Shown piece after piece: positions 31,407-40,285 of a DNA stretch of 64,000 nucleotides; the stretch's first letter is position 1, and every line of letters starts with the position of its first letter. The stretch is from NCBI RefSeq assembly GCF_003696305.1, contig NZ_RFFK01000010.1:1-64000 (forward strand), given 5' to 3'. The translations under genes and the position numbers were made by a program. The DNA comes from Pseudomonas sp. AOB-7. GTDB taxonomy: Bacteria > Pseudomonadota > Gammaproteobacteria > Pseudomonadales > Pseudomonadaceae. The notes under the pieces are model-generated. The model was not told the origin of the DNA and did not search any database. It worked only from the letters and a program-made list of their open reading frames with translations.

Positions 31407-32627
31407 ATGACGCTCTACCATTTCCGCGCGGTGAGCGACGGCGGCGAGACCCAGCAGGGCCAGCTGGAGGCGCCCGACGAACAGGCGGTGCTGGCGCAGT
31501 TGCACGCCCGCGGCCTGATTCCCCTGGAGATCAGCACCGGGCGCAGCTGGCAGGGCCTGCTGCAGCTGGACATCCGCGAGGTGCTGCAGCGCGGCCAGAG
31601 CCCGCGCCAGGTGCTGGCCTTCACCCAGCACCTGGCCTCGCTGCTGCATGCCGGGGTGCCGCTGGATCGCGCCCTGGAGATCATGCTGCGGGTCAGCGAC
31701 GACGTGCGCCTGCGGCGCCTGATCGAGCCGATCCAGGAGGGGGTGCGCCGCGGCGCCAGCCTGTCGCGGGTGCTCGGCGAGCGTCCCGAGCTGTTCTCCA
31801 GCTTCTATATCAGCATGGTGCAAGCCGCCGAGGTGGCCGGCGACCTGGCCGACGGCCTGGGCAACCTGGCCTATTACCTGGAGCGCAGCAAGACCCTGCG
31901 CGACAAGCTGGTATCGGCGCTGATCTACCCGCTGATCCTGCTGCTGGTGTCGGTGGCCTCGCTGCTGATCATCCTCACCTACGTGATCCCGCAGTTCCGC
32001 CAGCTGTTCGACGACATGGGCGCCAGCCTGCCGCTGTCCACCTCGGTGGTCATCGCCATCGCCGAAACCCTGCGCCAGCAGGGTCCCTGGCTGCTGCTGG
32101 CGCTGCTCGGCGGGCTCTGGCTGCTGCGCCGGGCGCTGCGCCAGGCCGACTTCCGCCAGCGCTGGGACGCCCTGATGCTGCGCCTGCCGCTGCTCGGCGG
32201 GCTGCGCCAGCGCATCGAGACGGCGCGCTTCACCCGCAGCCTGGGCACCCTGCTCAAGGGCGGCGTGCCGCTGCTGCAGGCGCTCGGCATCGCCCGCCAG
32301 ACCCTCGGCAACCTGCTGATGGTGGAGCAGGTCGGCCTCGCCGCGGAGAACCTCAAGCAGGGCCGCCAACTGGCCGCACCACTGCTCGCCACCGGCCTGT
32401 TCCCGGCCCTGGCGATGCAGATGATCCAGGTCGGCGAGGAGACCGGGCGCCTCGACGAAATGCTGCTGAAGGTCGCCGACACCTACGACCACGAGGTGGA
32501 GGTGGCCATGCAGCGCCTGGTGGCGGTGCTCGAGCCACTGCTGATCGTCGGCCTCGGCCTGATGATCGCCGGCATCATCCTCTCGGTGCTGGTGGCGATC
32601 ATGAGCATCACGGAAATACCCCTATGA
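31407..32627 (+). CDS. gspF: Type II secretion inner-membrane platform protein GspF
   Basis: A 406-residue platform protein with two GspF repeats (cytoplasmic helical bundles around residues 70-190 and 270-390) and three membrane segments (LIYPLILLLVSVASLLIILTYV; GPWLLLALLGGLWLL; LLIVGLGLMIAGIILSVLVAI). Motifs FTQHLASLLHAGVPL and FTRSLGTLLKGGVPLLQAL mark the two repeats. It begins one base after the gspE stop with AGGAGG upstream. Confidence 0.96.
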   Translation: MTLYHFRAVSDGGETQQGQLEAPDEQAVLAQLHARGLIPLEISTGRSWQGLLQLDIREVLQRGQSPRQVLAFTQHLASLLHAGVPLDRALEIMLRVSDDVRLRRLIEPIQEGVRRGASLSRVLGERPELFSSFYISMVQAAEVAGDLADGLGNLAYYLERSKTLRDKLVSALIYPLILLLVSVASLLIILTYVIPQFRQLFDDMGASLPLSTSVVIAIAETLRQQGPWLLLALLGGLWLLRRALRQADFRQRWDALMLRLPLLGGLRQRIETARFTRSLGTLLKGGVPLLQALGIARQTLGNLLMVEQVGLAAENLKQGRQLAAPLLATGLFPALAMQMIQVGEETGRLDEMLLKVADTYDHEVEVAMQRLVAVLEPLLIVGLGLMIAGIILSVLVAIMSITEIPL

Positions 32628-32640
32628 CTGGGAGACAGAC

Positions 32641-33069
32641 ATGAACCACGCACATCGCCGCCGCCCGGCCGGCTTCACCCTGCTGGAAATCCTCGTGGTG
32701 CTGGTGATCCTCGGCCTGATGGCGAGCCTGGTCGGCCCCCAGCTGTTCAAGCAGCTGGGCGGTTCCAAGACCCGTGCCGCGCAGCTGCAGATCCAGGAGC
32801 TGAGCGCCGCGCTGGACCTGTACCGCCTCGAACTAGGCGGCTACCCGAGCACCGAGCAGGGCCTCGAGGCGCTGATCAGCAAGCCGCGCAACGTCGAGAA
32901 CTGGAACGGCCCCTACCTGAAGAAGAACGTGATCCGCATGGATCCCTGGGGCAACCCCTACCAGTACCGCGCTCCCGGGCAGAACGGCGAGTTCGACCTG
33001 TGGAGCCTGGGCGCGGACAAACGCGAGGGCGGCGACGGTGAGAACCGCGACGTGCGCAGCTGGGAGTAA
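32641..33069 (+). CDS. gspG: Major pseudopilin GspG
   Basis: A 142-residue pseudopilin. The prepilin peptidase site PAG|FTLLEI with Glu at +5 starts a hydrophobic helix. The C-terminal half holds the GspG motif (GGYPSTEQGLEALI; YLKKNVIRMDPWGNPYQY; the calcium-site region DLWSLGADKREGGDGENRDV). It builds the main shaft of the pseudopilus. No prepilin peptidase gene is in this cluster, so processing must rely on a PilD elsewhere. Confidence 0.97.
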   Translation: MNHAHRRRPAGFTLLEILVVLVILGLMASLVGPQLFKQLGGSKTRAAQLQIQELSAALDLYRLELGGYPSTEQGLEALISKPRNVENWNGPYLKKNVIRMDPWGNPYQYRAPGQNGEFDLWSLGADKREGGDGENRDVRSWE

Positions 33070-33505
33070 CGCCCTGCGGGGTTTCACCCTGCTCGAGCTG
33101 CTGGTGGTGCTGGTCATCGCCAGCCTGGCGGTCGGCCTGGTGGGGCCGGCGGTGCAGCGCATGCTGCCTGGCGCCGAGCTGAAGACGCACAGCCGCGAGC
33201 TGCTGGCGCAGGTGCGTTACGCGCGCAGCCAGGCGATCCTGTCGCAGCAGCCGGTACACCTGCGCCACGACGAGCAGAGCCACAGCCTGAGCTTCAGCCA
33301 CCACGACAAGCCCATGCTCCTGCCCGCGAGCGTGCAGCTGGTGCTGGAACCCGGCAGCCACGGCGGGCCGGACGACCCCGAGGACGCCATCATCTTCTAT
33401 CCGCAGGGCTACTCCTCGGGCGGGCTGATCCGCCTCGGCGCCAGCGGCGGGCGCCAGTTCGAGATCGCGGTGGACTGGCTCACCGGCCGGGTGCAGCTGC
33501 AATGA
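33038..33505 (+). CDS. gspH: Minor pseudopilin GspH
   Basis: A 155-residue minor pseudopilin starting at GTG 33038 inside the end of gspG (32-base overlap). The leader of about 15 residues ends in LRG|FTLLELLVVL. The rest has the GspH fold motif (ARSQAILSQQPVHLRH ... IIFYPQGYSSGG). It overlaps gspI by 4 bases. The GTG start is the only one that gives a complete leader with a basic residue before the cleavage site. Confidence 0.92.
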   Translation: MRTATCAAGSNALRGFTLLELLVVLVIASLAVGLVGPAVQRMLPGAELKTHSRELLAQVRYARSQAILSQQPVHLRHDEQSHSLSFSHHDKPMLLPASVQLVLEPGSHGGPDDPEDAIIFYPQGYSSGGLIRLGASGGRQFEIAVDWLTGRVQLQ

Positions 33506-33906
33506 ACGGCCTGGCGCGGCGTAGCCGCGGCTTCAGCCTGCTGGAAGTGCTGGTGGCCTTCCTGGTGCTGGCCGTCAGCCTGGGCATCCTGCTGCGCATC
33601 TACTCGGCCAGCTTCAACGCCCTGCGCAGCGCCGAGCATCACCAGATCGCCCTGCTGCTGGCCGAATCGCGCCTGGCGCAAACCCTTGCCGGCCTGCGCG
33701 CGGACAGCCGTGGCAGCGACAGCGGCAGCCTGCAGCCGCCGTACCGCTGGAGCAGCGAGATCGACGACTACGAGTTCGCCAACCAGGAAGGCGGCATCGA
33801 CTACCGGGTCACCCCGCGTCTGGTACGGGTCAGCGTCAGCTGGGGGAGCAGCCCGGCCGAGCGGGTGACGCTGAGCACCCTGCGCCTGGTGGAGGAGCCG
33901 CGATGA
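33502..33906 (+). CDS. gspI: Minor pseudopilin GspI
   Basis: A 134-residue pseudopilin with cleavage site SRG|FSLLEVLVAF and Glu at +5. It is part of the GspH-I-J-K tip complex. It overlaps gspH and gspJ by 4 bases each. Confidence 0.93.
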   Translation: MNGLARRSRGFSLLEVLVAFLVLAVSLGILLRIYSASFNALRSAEHHQIALLLAESRLAQTLAGLRADSRGSDSGSLQPPYRWSSEIDDYEFANQEGGIDYRVTPRLVRVSVSWGSSPAERVTLSTLRLVEEPR

Positions 33907-34568
33907 ACGCCCATCGCCAGCAGGCCTTCACCCTGCTGGAGCTGCTGCTGGCCATCGGCCTCAGCATGCTGCTCAGCCTGCTGGCCTACGGCGGGCTGCA
34001 CCTGGCCATCCGGAGCTGGGACGGGGTCGATCGCCAGCTGCAGAAAAGCGAGCGCCACTATCTGACCCAGCGCCTGCTCCGGCGCCTGCTGGAAAGCCCG
34101 CAGGAACAACACCTGCGCGATGTCGACGGGCTGCTGCAGCTGGCCTTCCGCGGCCAGCCCGAGAGCCTGATCTTCTGCGCCGAGCTGCCCGGCCTCGGCC
34201 AGCCCGGCGAACGCTACTGGCTGCAGCTGGTACAGGAGCAGACCCAGCCACTGGGCGCCGAGGCGCAGCGCTGGCAACTGCTGCTGCGCTACCGACCCTG
34301 GCGCGACAACGCCGTGCTGGACTGGCCGCTGCTCGAGGAAAGCCTGAGCCTGGACGGCGACAGCGAGGTGCTGCTCGAGGACCTACCCGCGCCGCTGCGC
34401 TTCAGCTACCTGGAACGCCGCCGCGACGGCGAGCCGCAGTGGCAGGAGGAATGGCTGGAACAGGCGCAGATGCCGGTGCTGCTGCGCATCGCCGGCGACG
34501 GCCAGCGGCAGCCGGAGCTGACCGTGGCGCTGTGGGAGAACAGCCATGACATCCTCCCGGCTCGCTGA
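33903..34568 (+). CDS. gspJ: Minor pseudopilin GspJ
   Basis: A 221-residue minor pseudopilin. The hydrophobic segment is preceded by HRQQA|FTLLELLLAIG, so the residue before the cleavage point is alanine instead of the usual glycine; Glu +5 is kept. Alanine at this place is tolerated in some prepilins, so processing may still occur. The rest (RSWDGVDRQLQK ... QRWQLLLRYRPW) is GspJ-like. It overlaps gspK by 23 bases. Confidence 0.92.
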   Translation: MNAHRQQAFTLLELLLAIGLSMLLSLLAYGGLHLAIRSWDGVDRQLQKSERHYLTQRLLRRLLESPQEQHLRDVDGLLQLAFRGQPESLIFCAELPGLGQPGERYWLQLVQEQTQPLGAEAQRWQLLLRYRPWRDNAVLDWPLLEESLSLDGDSEVLLEDLPAPLRFSYLERRRDGEPQWQEEWLEQAQMPVLLRIAGDGQRQPELTVALWENSHDILPAR

Positions 34569-35451
34569 GACTGGCGCCCGCGCCTGCACCGGCGTGGCCC
34601 TGGTCGGCGTGCTCTGGCTGCTGGCGCTGCTCGCCCTGATCGGCCTCAACGTCTCGGCCAGCAGCCGCATCGAATTGCAGCTGACCGCCAACCTGAAGCA
34701 GGCCGCCGCCGCCCGCCACGCCGCCGACGCCGGAATCAACTGGGCAATCTGGAGCCTGCTGCAGACGGGTACCGCCGGCTGGCTGGCCGACGGCAGCGAA
34801 CGCGAGTTCGAACTCGACGGCATGACGATCCGCATCGCCCTGTTCGACGAGCAGGGCAAGATCGACCTCAACGAGGCCGGCCCCGAGCTGCTCCTCGGCC
34901 TGCTGCTGGCCGTCGAGGTGGAGGAGGATCGAGCCCTGGCCCTGAGCGAGGCGATCCAGGACTGGCGCGACGAAGACGACGAGCGCCGGCCCAAGGGCGC
35001 CGAGGCCGACGACTATCTGGCGCTCGGCCTCAAGGGGCCGGGCAACCGGCCCTTCGAACGCCTGGCGGAATTGCGTCGCGTGCTGGGCATGAACGACGAG
35101 CTGTACGACAGGCTGGCGCCGACGCTCACCCTGCTCAGCAACAAGGCCGAGGTCAACCCGCTGCTGGCGCCACCACAGGTGTTGCGGGCGCTGCCCGGCC
35201 TCAGCGAGGACCGCATCGAGCAGTACGTCGCCGAGCGGCGGCGCAACTATGCCGAGGGCGCGCCGCCGCCGCCGCTCGGCGAGGTGGACGCCAATTTGCT
35301 GAGCTTGACCTCGGCGGGTTTCAACTATGCTGTCGATATCGAAGTGATGGCCAACGCGCAATCGCTGTCGCGCCAGCGAGTCTGGCTTTCCCGCCGCGGC
35401 CAGGGCCTGGCCGCAGGGTTCCGAGTGCAGCACAGCATGCCGGAGCAATAA
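34546..35451 (+). CDS. gspK: Minor pseudopilin GspK
   Basis: A 301-residue GspK, the large pseudopilin that caps the pseudopilus tip. The N-terminus has CTG|VALVGVLWLLALLALIG without Glu at +5, as is normal for GspK. Typical segments are AADAGINWAIW, GKIDLNEAGPELL and the aspartate/glutamate-rich loop QDWRDEDDERRPKGAE, and a SAM-like helical insert. Its gene ends 26 bases before gspL. Confidence 0.93.
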   Translation: MTSSRLAETGARACTGVALVGVLWLLALLALIGLNVSASSRIELQLTANLKQAAAARHAADAGINWAIWSLLQTGTAGWLADGSEREFELDGMTIRIALFDEQGKIDLNEAGPELLLGLLLAVEVEEDRALALSEAIQDWRDEDDERRPKGAEADDYLALGLKGPGNRPFERLAELRRVLGMNDELYDRLAPTLTLLSNKAEVNPLLAPPQVLRALPGLSEDRIEQYVAERRRNYAEGAPPPPLGEVDANLLSLTSAGFNYAVDIEVMANAQSLSRQRVWLSRRGQGLAAGFRVQHSMPEQ

Positions 35452-35477
35452 CGCAGCGCGATCAACAGGGCACTCGC

Positions 35478-36602
35478 ATGGATCTCTCCTCGCCACTGAC
35501 CCGACTCAACGCTGGTGCCGGCTCGCTCAAGGCCCAGGCGGGACGCTTTTGGGACTGGTGGCTGGGCGAGCTGCTCGGCCTGGTGCCGGAAACCTGGCGG
35601 CAGCGCCTGGGCCAACGCGGCGCGCTGCTGCTGATCGAGCTGGACGGCAGCCAGTGCCGCCTGCGCTTCGGCGGCTACGGCAATACCGAGGTACTTGCCA
35701 GCGCCCCGCTCGGCATCGACGACGAACTGCCGGAGATGCTCGCCGCCCCGTTGCGCCACCGCGCCGGCAAGGCCGCCAAGGTGCTGCTGCGCCTGCCCGC
35801 CGACTGCGGCCTGCACAAGATCGTCGGCCTGCCCGCCGCCGCCGAGGCGAGCCTGGGCAACGTGCTGCGCTTCGAGATGGATCGCCATACCCCCTTCAGC
35901 AGCGAGCAGGTCTATTTCGGCTACCGCCTGCTCAAGCGCGAGACCGACCAGCAGCGCCTGCTGGTGGAGCTGCAGCTGGTACCGCGCAGCTACCTGGACC
36001 CGTTGCTGCAGCGCCTGGCCGCGCTCGAGGTGCACCCGGCGCGGGTTGCCCTCGGCGAGGCGAATGGCGACCAGCCCGAGCTCTGGATCGACCTGCGCCA
36101 ACCTGGCGCGCCGGGCGCACATAGCGCCTGGGGCAACCGCCGCATGCTGCTCTGGGGCCTGCTGCTGCTCGGCCTGGCGGCGCTGCTGTTGTTGCCCTTG
36201 CAGCAGCGCGAATACGCCGCCGAACGCCTGCAGCAGGAACTGGCGCAACCCAGGGCGCTGGCCGAGCGCGCCGCCCTGGTGCAGCAGCAGTTGCAGCAGC
36301 TCGAGGCCGGGCGCGACTACCTCAGCCAGCAGCAGGTGCGCGCCAGCGCCATGCTCGAGCTGCTCGAGGAGCTGACCCGGCTGCTGCCGGATCACACCTG
36401 GCTGACCCGCTTCGAAGTCAGCCAGGAGCGCGTGCGCCTGGAGGGCGAGTCGGCCGAGGCCAGCAGCCTGATCGGCCTGCTGGAAGGCTCGCAGCATCTG
36501 CATAACGTCAGCTTCGCCTCGCCCATCACCAGCAACCCGCGCACCCAGCGCGACCGCTTCAGCCTGCTCGCCGAACGCCGGCCGAGCGGAGAGCGGCCAT
36601 GA
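35478..36602 (+). CDS. gspL: Type II secretion assembly protein GspL (PilN-domain form)
   Basis: A 374-residue bitopic protein: an actin-like cytoplasmic half (about 1-215, with LLLIELDGSQCRLRFG and FEMDRHTPFSSEQVYFGYR), one membrane helix (MLLWGLLLLGLAALLLLPL), a periplasmic coiled coil and a C-terminal PilN-like ferredoxin domain. It recruits GspE to the inner membrane. The PilN-type C-terminus suggests an atypical T2SS subtype. It overlaps gspM by 4 bases. Confidence 0.9.
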   Translation: MDLSSPLTRLNAGAGSLKAQAGRFWDWWLGELLGLVPETWRQRLGQRGALLLIELDGSQCRLRFGGYGNTEVLASAPLGIDDELPEMLAAPLRHRAGKAAKVLLRLPADCGLHKIVGLPAAAEASLGNVLRFEMDRHTPFSSEQVYFGYRLLKRETDQQRLLVELQLVPRSYLDPLLQRLAALEVHPARVALGEANGDQPELWIDLRQPGAPGAHSAWGNRRMLLWGLLLLGLAALLLLPLQQREYAAERLQQELAQPRALAERAALVQQQLQQLEAGRDYLSQQQVRASAMLELLEELTRLLPDHTWLTRFEVSQERVRLEGESAEASSLIGLLEGSQHLHNVSFASPITSNPRTQRDRFSLLAERRPSGERP

Positions 36603-37189
36603 ACAACCAGCGCCTGCGTCAGCTGCTGGCGCTATTGATCCTGTTCGCCGTGCTCGGCCTGCTGCTGATGGTCGTGCTCCTGCCGCTGGCCGAACGCTGG
36701 CGCAGCGACGGCGACAGCATCGCCAGCCTGGAGAACCAGCTCGCCGTCTACCGCCGCGTGGCGGCCAACCTGCCGCAGCAGCAGGCGCGCCTGGAACAGC
36801 TGCGGCAGAACGACCCGGCGCAGGAGCTGTACCTGCCCGAGAGCCGCCCGGCGCTGGCCGCCGCCGACCTGCAGCAGCGCATTGGCCAGCTGGTGGCGCA
36901 GAGCGGCGGCCAGGTGATCAGCACACAGATACTCAACCGCGAAGACCCCGCCGCGCCGATGCCGGCGGTGGCGCTCAAGGTGCACATGCGCGGCGAGACC
37001 GAACAACTGGTACGCATCCTCCACGGCCTGGCCTACAGCCGCCCGCTGCTGCTGGTGGACAATCTGCTGGTGCTGAGCAACCCGCGCCTGGACATGCAGC
37101 GCATCTATCGCGCCAGCGAACGCCAGGTGCTGCCGGCGCTGGACGTGACCTTCGAAGTGGTCGGCTACATGGCGAGGGCCGAACCATGA
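36599..37189 (+). CDS. gspM: Type II secretion protein GspM (subtype b)
   Basis: A 196-residue protein with one N-terminal helix (LLALLILFAVLGLLLMVVLLPL), a coiled coil and a ferredoxin-like periplasmic domain (AQSGGQVISTQILN ... VHMRGETEQLVRILHGL). The pattern fits the GspM-b/PilO-like group that pairs with PilN-type GspL. 4-base overlaps with gspL and with the next gene. Confidence 0.88.
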   Translation: MNNQRLRQLLALLILFAVLGLLLMVVLLPLAERWRSDGDSIASLENQLAVYRRVAANLPQQQARLEQLRQNDPAQELYLPESRPALAAADLQQRIGQLVAQSGGQVISTQILNREDPAAPMPAVALKVHMRGETEQLVRILHGLAYSRPLLLVDNLLVLSNPRLDMQRIYRASERQVLPALDVTFEVVGYMARAEP

Positions 37190-37725
37190 GGCGGCTCGCC
37201 CTGCTGGCCCTGGCCATGCTGCTGGCGACGCTGGCGGCACAGGCCGACGACGAACCGCAGCCAGCGCCGCTGGTACAACCGCGCCCGCTGGAGTCCTTCG
37301 CCGAGCTGCTGGAGCGACCACTGTTCAGCAACACCCGGCGCCCGGCGCGTTTCAGCGCCGAGACCGGGCAGAGCCTGGACGAAAAGCAACTGCGCGAGAC
37401 CTGGCGCCTGACCGGTATCGTGCTGCGCGACGAACGTCAGCTGGCGCTGTTCAAGCAGCGCCAGGGCGATCAGCGCGAAGAGCTGGAAGTGGGCATGGCC
37501 CTGGAGGACGAATGGTTGCTCGAGCGCATCGACAGCGATCACGTGCTGCTGATGCGCAACCAGACCGCCGTGCAGATGCTCCTGCGCGAGCCCGGCGGCT
37601 CGTCCGACGCCCCCCCTCCTGCAGCGGATGCGACAGCAGCTCCACGGGCGGCACCCGCCGCGCCCGCCGAAGCGGCGCCCACCGCCACCGACAGCAATGG
37701 CGAACCCGTCCCCGAGCAAGGGTGA
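37186..37725 (+). CDS. HR-domain periplasmic protein, GspC-like without membrane anchor or PDZ
   Basis: A 179-residue protein with a cleavable signal peptide (RLALLALAMLLATLAAQA) instead of the membrane anchor of a classical GspC. Residues about 40-135 look like the GspC homology region (LERPLFSNTRRP ... TWRLTGIVLRDERQLALFKQ ... DSDHVLLMRNQTAVQMLL), the part that binds the secretin. An Ala/Pro-rich tail ends it, with no PDZ or coiled-coil domain. It lies between gspM and gspD, so it probably links the inner-membrane platform to the secretin. A GspN-type or GspP-like name would be equally defensible. Confidence 0.75.
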   Translation: MRRLALLALAMLLATLAAQADDEPQPAPLVQPRPLESFAELLERPLFSNTRRPARFSAETGQSLDEKQLRETWRLTGIVLRDERQLALFKQRQGDQREELEVGMALEDEWLLERIDSDHVLLMRNQTAVQMLLREPGGSSDAPPPAADATAAPRAAPAAPAEAAPTATDSNGEPVPEQG

Positions 37726-37738
37726 CAAGGAGTACGCG

Positions 37739-39928
37739 ATGAATCCTGCGACACGCTTCGGCCCCTGGTCCTTGGCCACCTGCCTGCTATTGGGCGCCTG
37801 CACGGTGGTACCGGGCGGCGACCGCGCCACCTTCGACCGGCCCTGGGCGAAGACGCCGCCCGAACAGGCGACACCGCGCCCGGAACGCCAGAGCCGGCTC
37901 GGTACGCCGGCGGTCAAGCCCGAGGTGGAGGAGCGTTTCGACGCCGACGGTACCGGCGGCGCGCCGCGCGCGGCGGCAAGCAGCGAGCTGTACCGCGGCT
38001 CCGGCAACCTGATCGACCTGCGCCCGGCGCTGGAGTCGCCGCCGCAAGCCGAGGGCGACATCACCCTGAACTTCCAGGACATCGAGATCGCCGAGGTGGT
38101 CAAGATCATTCTCGGCGAACTGCTCAAGGTCAATTACGTGCTGGACAAGAACGTCACCGGCACCGTCAGCCTGCAGACCAGCCGACCGTTGCAGCGCGAC
38201 GACCTGCTGCCGACCCTGGAGACCATGCTGCAGCTCAACGGCGCGGTGCTGGTGCGCAACCACGACATCTACGAGGTGGTGCCGCTGGACGCCGCGCCCG
38301 CCGGCGCCCTGATCCCGCGCCAGACGCCGCTGGGGCAGCGCGGCTACCAGTTGCTGGTGGTGCCGCTGCGCTATATCGCCGCGGCGGAGATGCACAAGAT
38401 CCTCGAACCGCTCAAGCCGACCAAGGGCCTGCTGCAGGTGGACGAGGCGCGCAACCTGCTGCTGGTGGCCGGCACCCAGCAGGAGCTGAACAACATCCGC
38501 GATACCGTGCGGGTGTTCGACGTCGACCAGCTGCGCGGCATGTCGGTGGGCCTGTTCCGCATGCAGCAAGTGGACGCCCGGGTGCTGCTCGGCGAGCTCG
38601 ACGCCATCTTCGGCGATACCGCCAACGGCCCGCTGGCCGGCATGGTGCGCTTCCTGCCGATCGAGCGGCTCAACGCACTGATGGTGATCACCCCACAGGC
38701 CAGGTACCTGGAGGACGCCAATGCCTGGATCCAGCGCCTCGATCGCGCCGAGGGCGCGCAGGGCTCGAGCATGTTCGTCTACCAGTTGAAGAACGGCAAG
38801 GCGCCGCGCCTGGCCGAGGTGCTCAACGCCCTGCTCGAGGGCCAGCGCCAGAGTCGCCCGGACGACGAAGGCCTGTCGTTGCCGGTACGTACCCCGCCGC
38901 CGGCCGCAGACGGCGAGACACCCGCGGCGCCGCCACTCGACCCCAGCCTGGCGGCCCTCGGCGTGGAGGCCAGCAACCTCGACGTCGGCGCGGTCAGCGT
39001 GATCGCCGACGAGGACAACAACGCCCTGCTGGTGCTGGCTACCCCGGCCGACTACGACAAGCTGCTCCAGGTGATCCGCAAGCTCGACGTGCTGCCGCTG
39101 CAGGTGCTGGTGGAGGCCACCATAGTCGAGGTCAACCTGGAGGACGAGTTGCGCTACGGCCTGCAGTGGTATTTCAAGGGCTCGATTGGCGGCAAGACCC
39201 TGCGCGGGGTGCTCGGCCAGCTGCCGCTGACCTCGCCGACCAGCCCGGCACCGACCGGTTCGATCAGCCTGGTCGACGCCGGCGAGGCGCGCGTGCTGCT
39301 GGATTTCCTCGCCTCCGACTCGAAGATCAACGTGATCTCCTCGCCGACCCTGATGGTGCAGGACAACCGCACCGCGACCATCCGCGTCGGCGACCAGGTG
39401 CCGATCCGCACGTCGGAAACCACCAACACCAGCGGCGTGGTCAACCAGCCCGGCGACCCCTCGGCGCTGGTCACCAGCACCATCCAGTACCAGGACACCG
39501 GCGTGCTGCTGGAGGTCAAGCCACGGATCAATACCGGCGGCATGATCGCCCTGGAGATCACCCAGGAGGTCAACGACGTCAAGCCCACCACCACCTCGGG
39601 CATCGACTCGCCGACCATCACCCAGCGCCGCATCAACACCAACGTCAGCGTGCTCAGCGGCGAGACCCTGGTACTCGGCGGGCTGATCCGCGAGAACAAC
39701 GGCCGCGACGCCCAGGGCCTGCCCTACCTGCGCAACGTGCCGGTGCTCGGCTGGATTTTCGGCAGCCAGGGCAAGTCCATGAGCCGTACCGAGCTGGTGG
39801 TGATGATCACCCCCAGCGTGGTCTCCACCCTCGACGAAGCGCACGACGTGACCCAGGAATACCGCGACAAGCTCAAGGGCATCAGCCTGCCGCAGGACGC
39901 CTGGCAGACCCGCCCCAGCGAACTCTGA
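37739..39928 (+). CDS. gspD: Lipoprotein secretin GspD (HxcQ-like)
   Basis: A 729-residue outer-membrane secretin. It begins with a lipoprotein signal, MNPATRFGPWSLATCLLLGAC (split; lipobox LGAC), and so should reach the outer membrane by its own lipid anchor like HxcQ, without a pilotin. The N0 domain (ITLNFQDIEIAEVVKIILGEL) and N1-N3 domains are followed by the secretin barrel (VLVEATIVEVNLED; ISSPTLMVQDNRTATIRVGDQVPI; LVLGGLIREN). The protein ends soon after the barrel and has no S-domain, in agreement with self-piloting. ATG 37739 has AAGGAG 7 bases upstream. Confidence 0.95.
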   Translation: MNPATRFGPWSLATCLLLGACTVVPGGDRATFDRPWAKTPPEQATPRPERQSRLGTPAVKPEVEERFDADGTGGAPRAAASSELYRGSGNLIDLRPALESPPQAEGDITLNFQDIEIAEVVKIILGELLKVNYVLDKNVTGTVSLQTSRPLQRDDLLPTLETMLQLNGAVLVRNHDIYEVVPLDAAPAGALIPRQTPLGQRGYQLLVVPLRYIAAAEMHKILEPLKPTKGLLQVDEARNLLLVAGTQQELNNIRDTVRVFDVDQLRGMSVGLFRMQQVDARVLLGELDAIFGDTANGPLAGMVRFLPIERLNALMVITPQARYLEDANAWIQRLDRAEGAQGSSMFVYQLKNGKAPRLAEVLNALLEGQRQSRPDDEGLSLPVRTPPPAADGETPAAPPLDPSLAALGVEASNLDVGAVSVIADEDNNALLVLATPADYDKLLQVIRKLDVLPLQVLVEATIVEVNLEDELRYGLQWYFKGSIGGKTLRGVLGQLPLTSPTSPAPTGSISLVDAGEARVLLDFLASDSKINVISSPTLMVQDNRTATIRVGDQVPIRTSETTNTSGVVNQPGDPSALVTSTIQYQDTGVLLEVKPRINTGGMIALEITQEVNDVKPTTTSGIDSPTITQRRINTNVSVLSGETLVLGGLIRENNGRDAQGLPYLRNVPVLGWIFGSQGKSMSRTELVVMITPSVVSTLDEAHDVTQEYRDKLKGISLPQDAWQTRPSEL

Positions 39929-39985
39929 GCGACGGTGCCGCGCGTCCCGGGGCGACTGCGCCGAATAGGTTGGCGCCCCTGGAGG

Positions 39986-40043
39986 AGCGCATTTATTCGC
40001 GACACTCGCCTGCGCGGGTTCCCCCAACGCGAATAAATGCGCT
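39986..40043. repeat. REP-type inverted repeat pair after gspD
   Basis: AGCGCATTTATTCGCG (39986-40001) and its exact complement CGCGAATAAATGCGCT (40028-40043) flank a 26-base spacer. The arms resemble the GGAGCGnATTnATnCGCG REP family of Pseudomonas, here as an inverted doublet (REPIN-like). It lies 57 bases past the gspD stop and could also end or protect the long T2SS transcript. No T-run follows. Confidence 0.75.
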
Positions 40044-40269
40044 GCTAGGTTCGGCGCCGCTCTCTGAGCAAATGCCCCCCCTGTTACGCCGGATAAACAG
40101 CCCACCTCCCGTTCCGGCGGCCTCTCGCCCCATGTCCGCGACGCTCGCCAATGGCTGTCACAGCAACTGAACAGTTTTCCTCGCAACAGCCCGCCGCTGT
40201 TTCACTGGCATTGCATTGCCAGTATCCATCAATGGCGATATTTCCTTTGAAAACAATCGGTTAACTCAC

Positions 40270-40285
40270 TGGCACGCTAATTGAT
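40270..40285 (+). promoter_or_regulatory. Sigma-54-like promoter of first secreted-protein gene
   Basis: TGGCACGCTAATTGAT matches the -24 element TGGCACG exactly and has TTGA at the -12 position (consensus TTGC), with the required 10 bases between the GG and the G of the -12 box. It lies 185 bases upstream of the ATG at 40470. A near-identical element precedes the paralogous gene at 43241. Sigma-54 use fits the activator encoded at 49648. Confidence 0.65.

Noticed and set aside
37787..40186. Open frame of about 800 codons on the minus strand
   Set aside because: Antisense of gspD.
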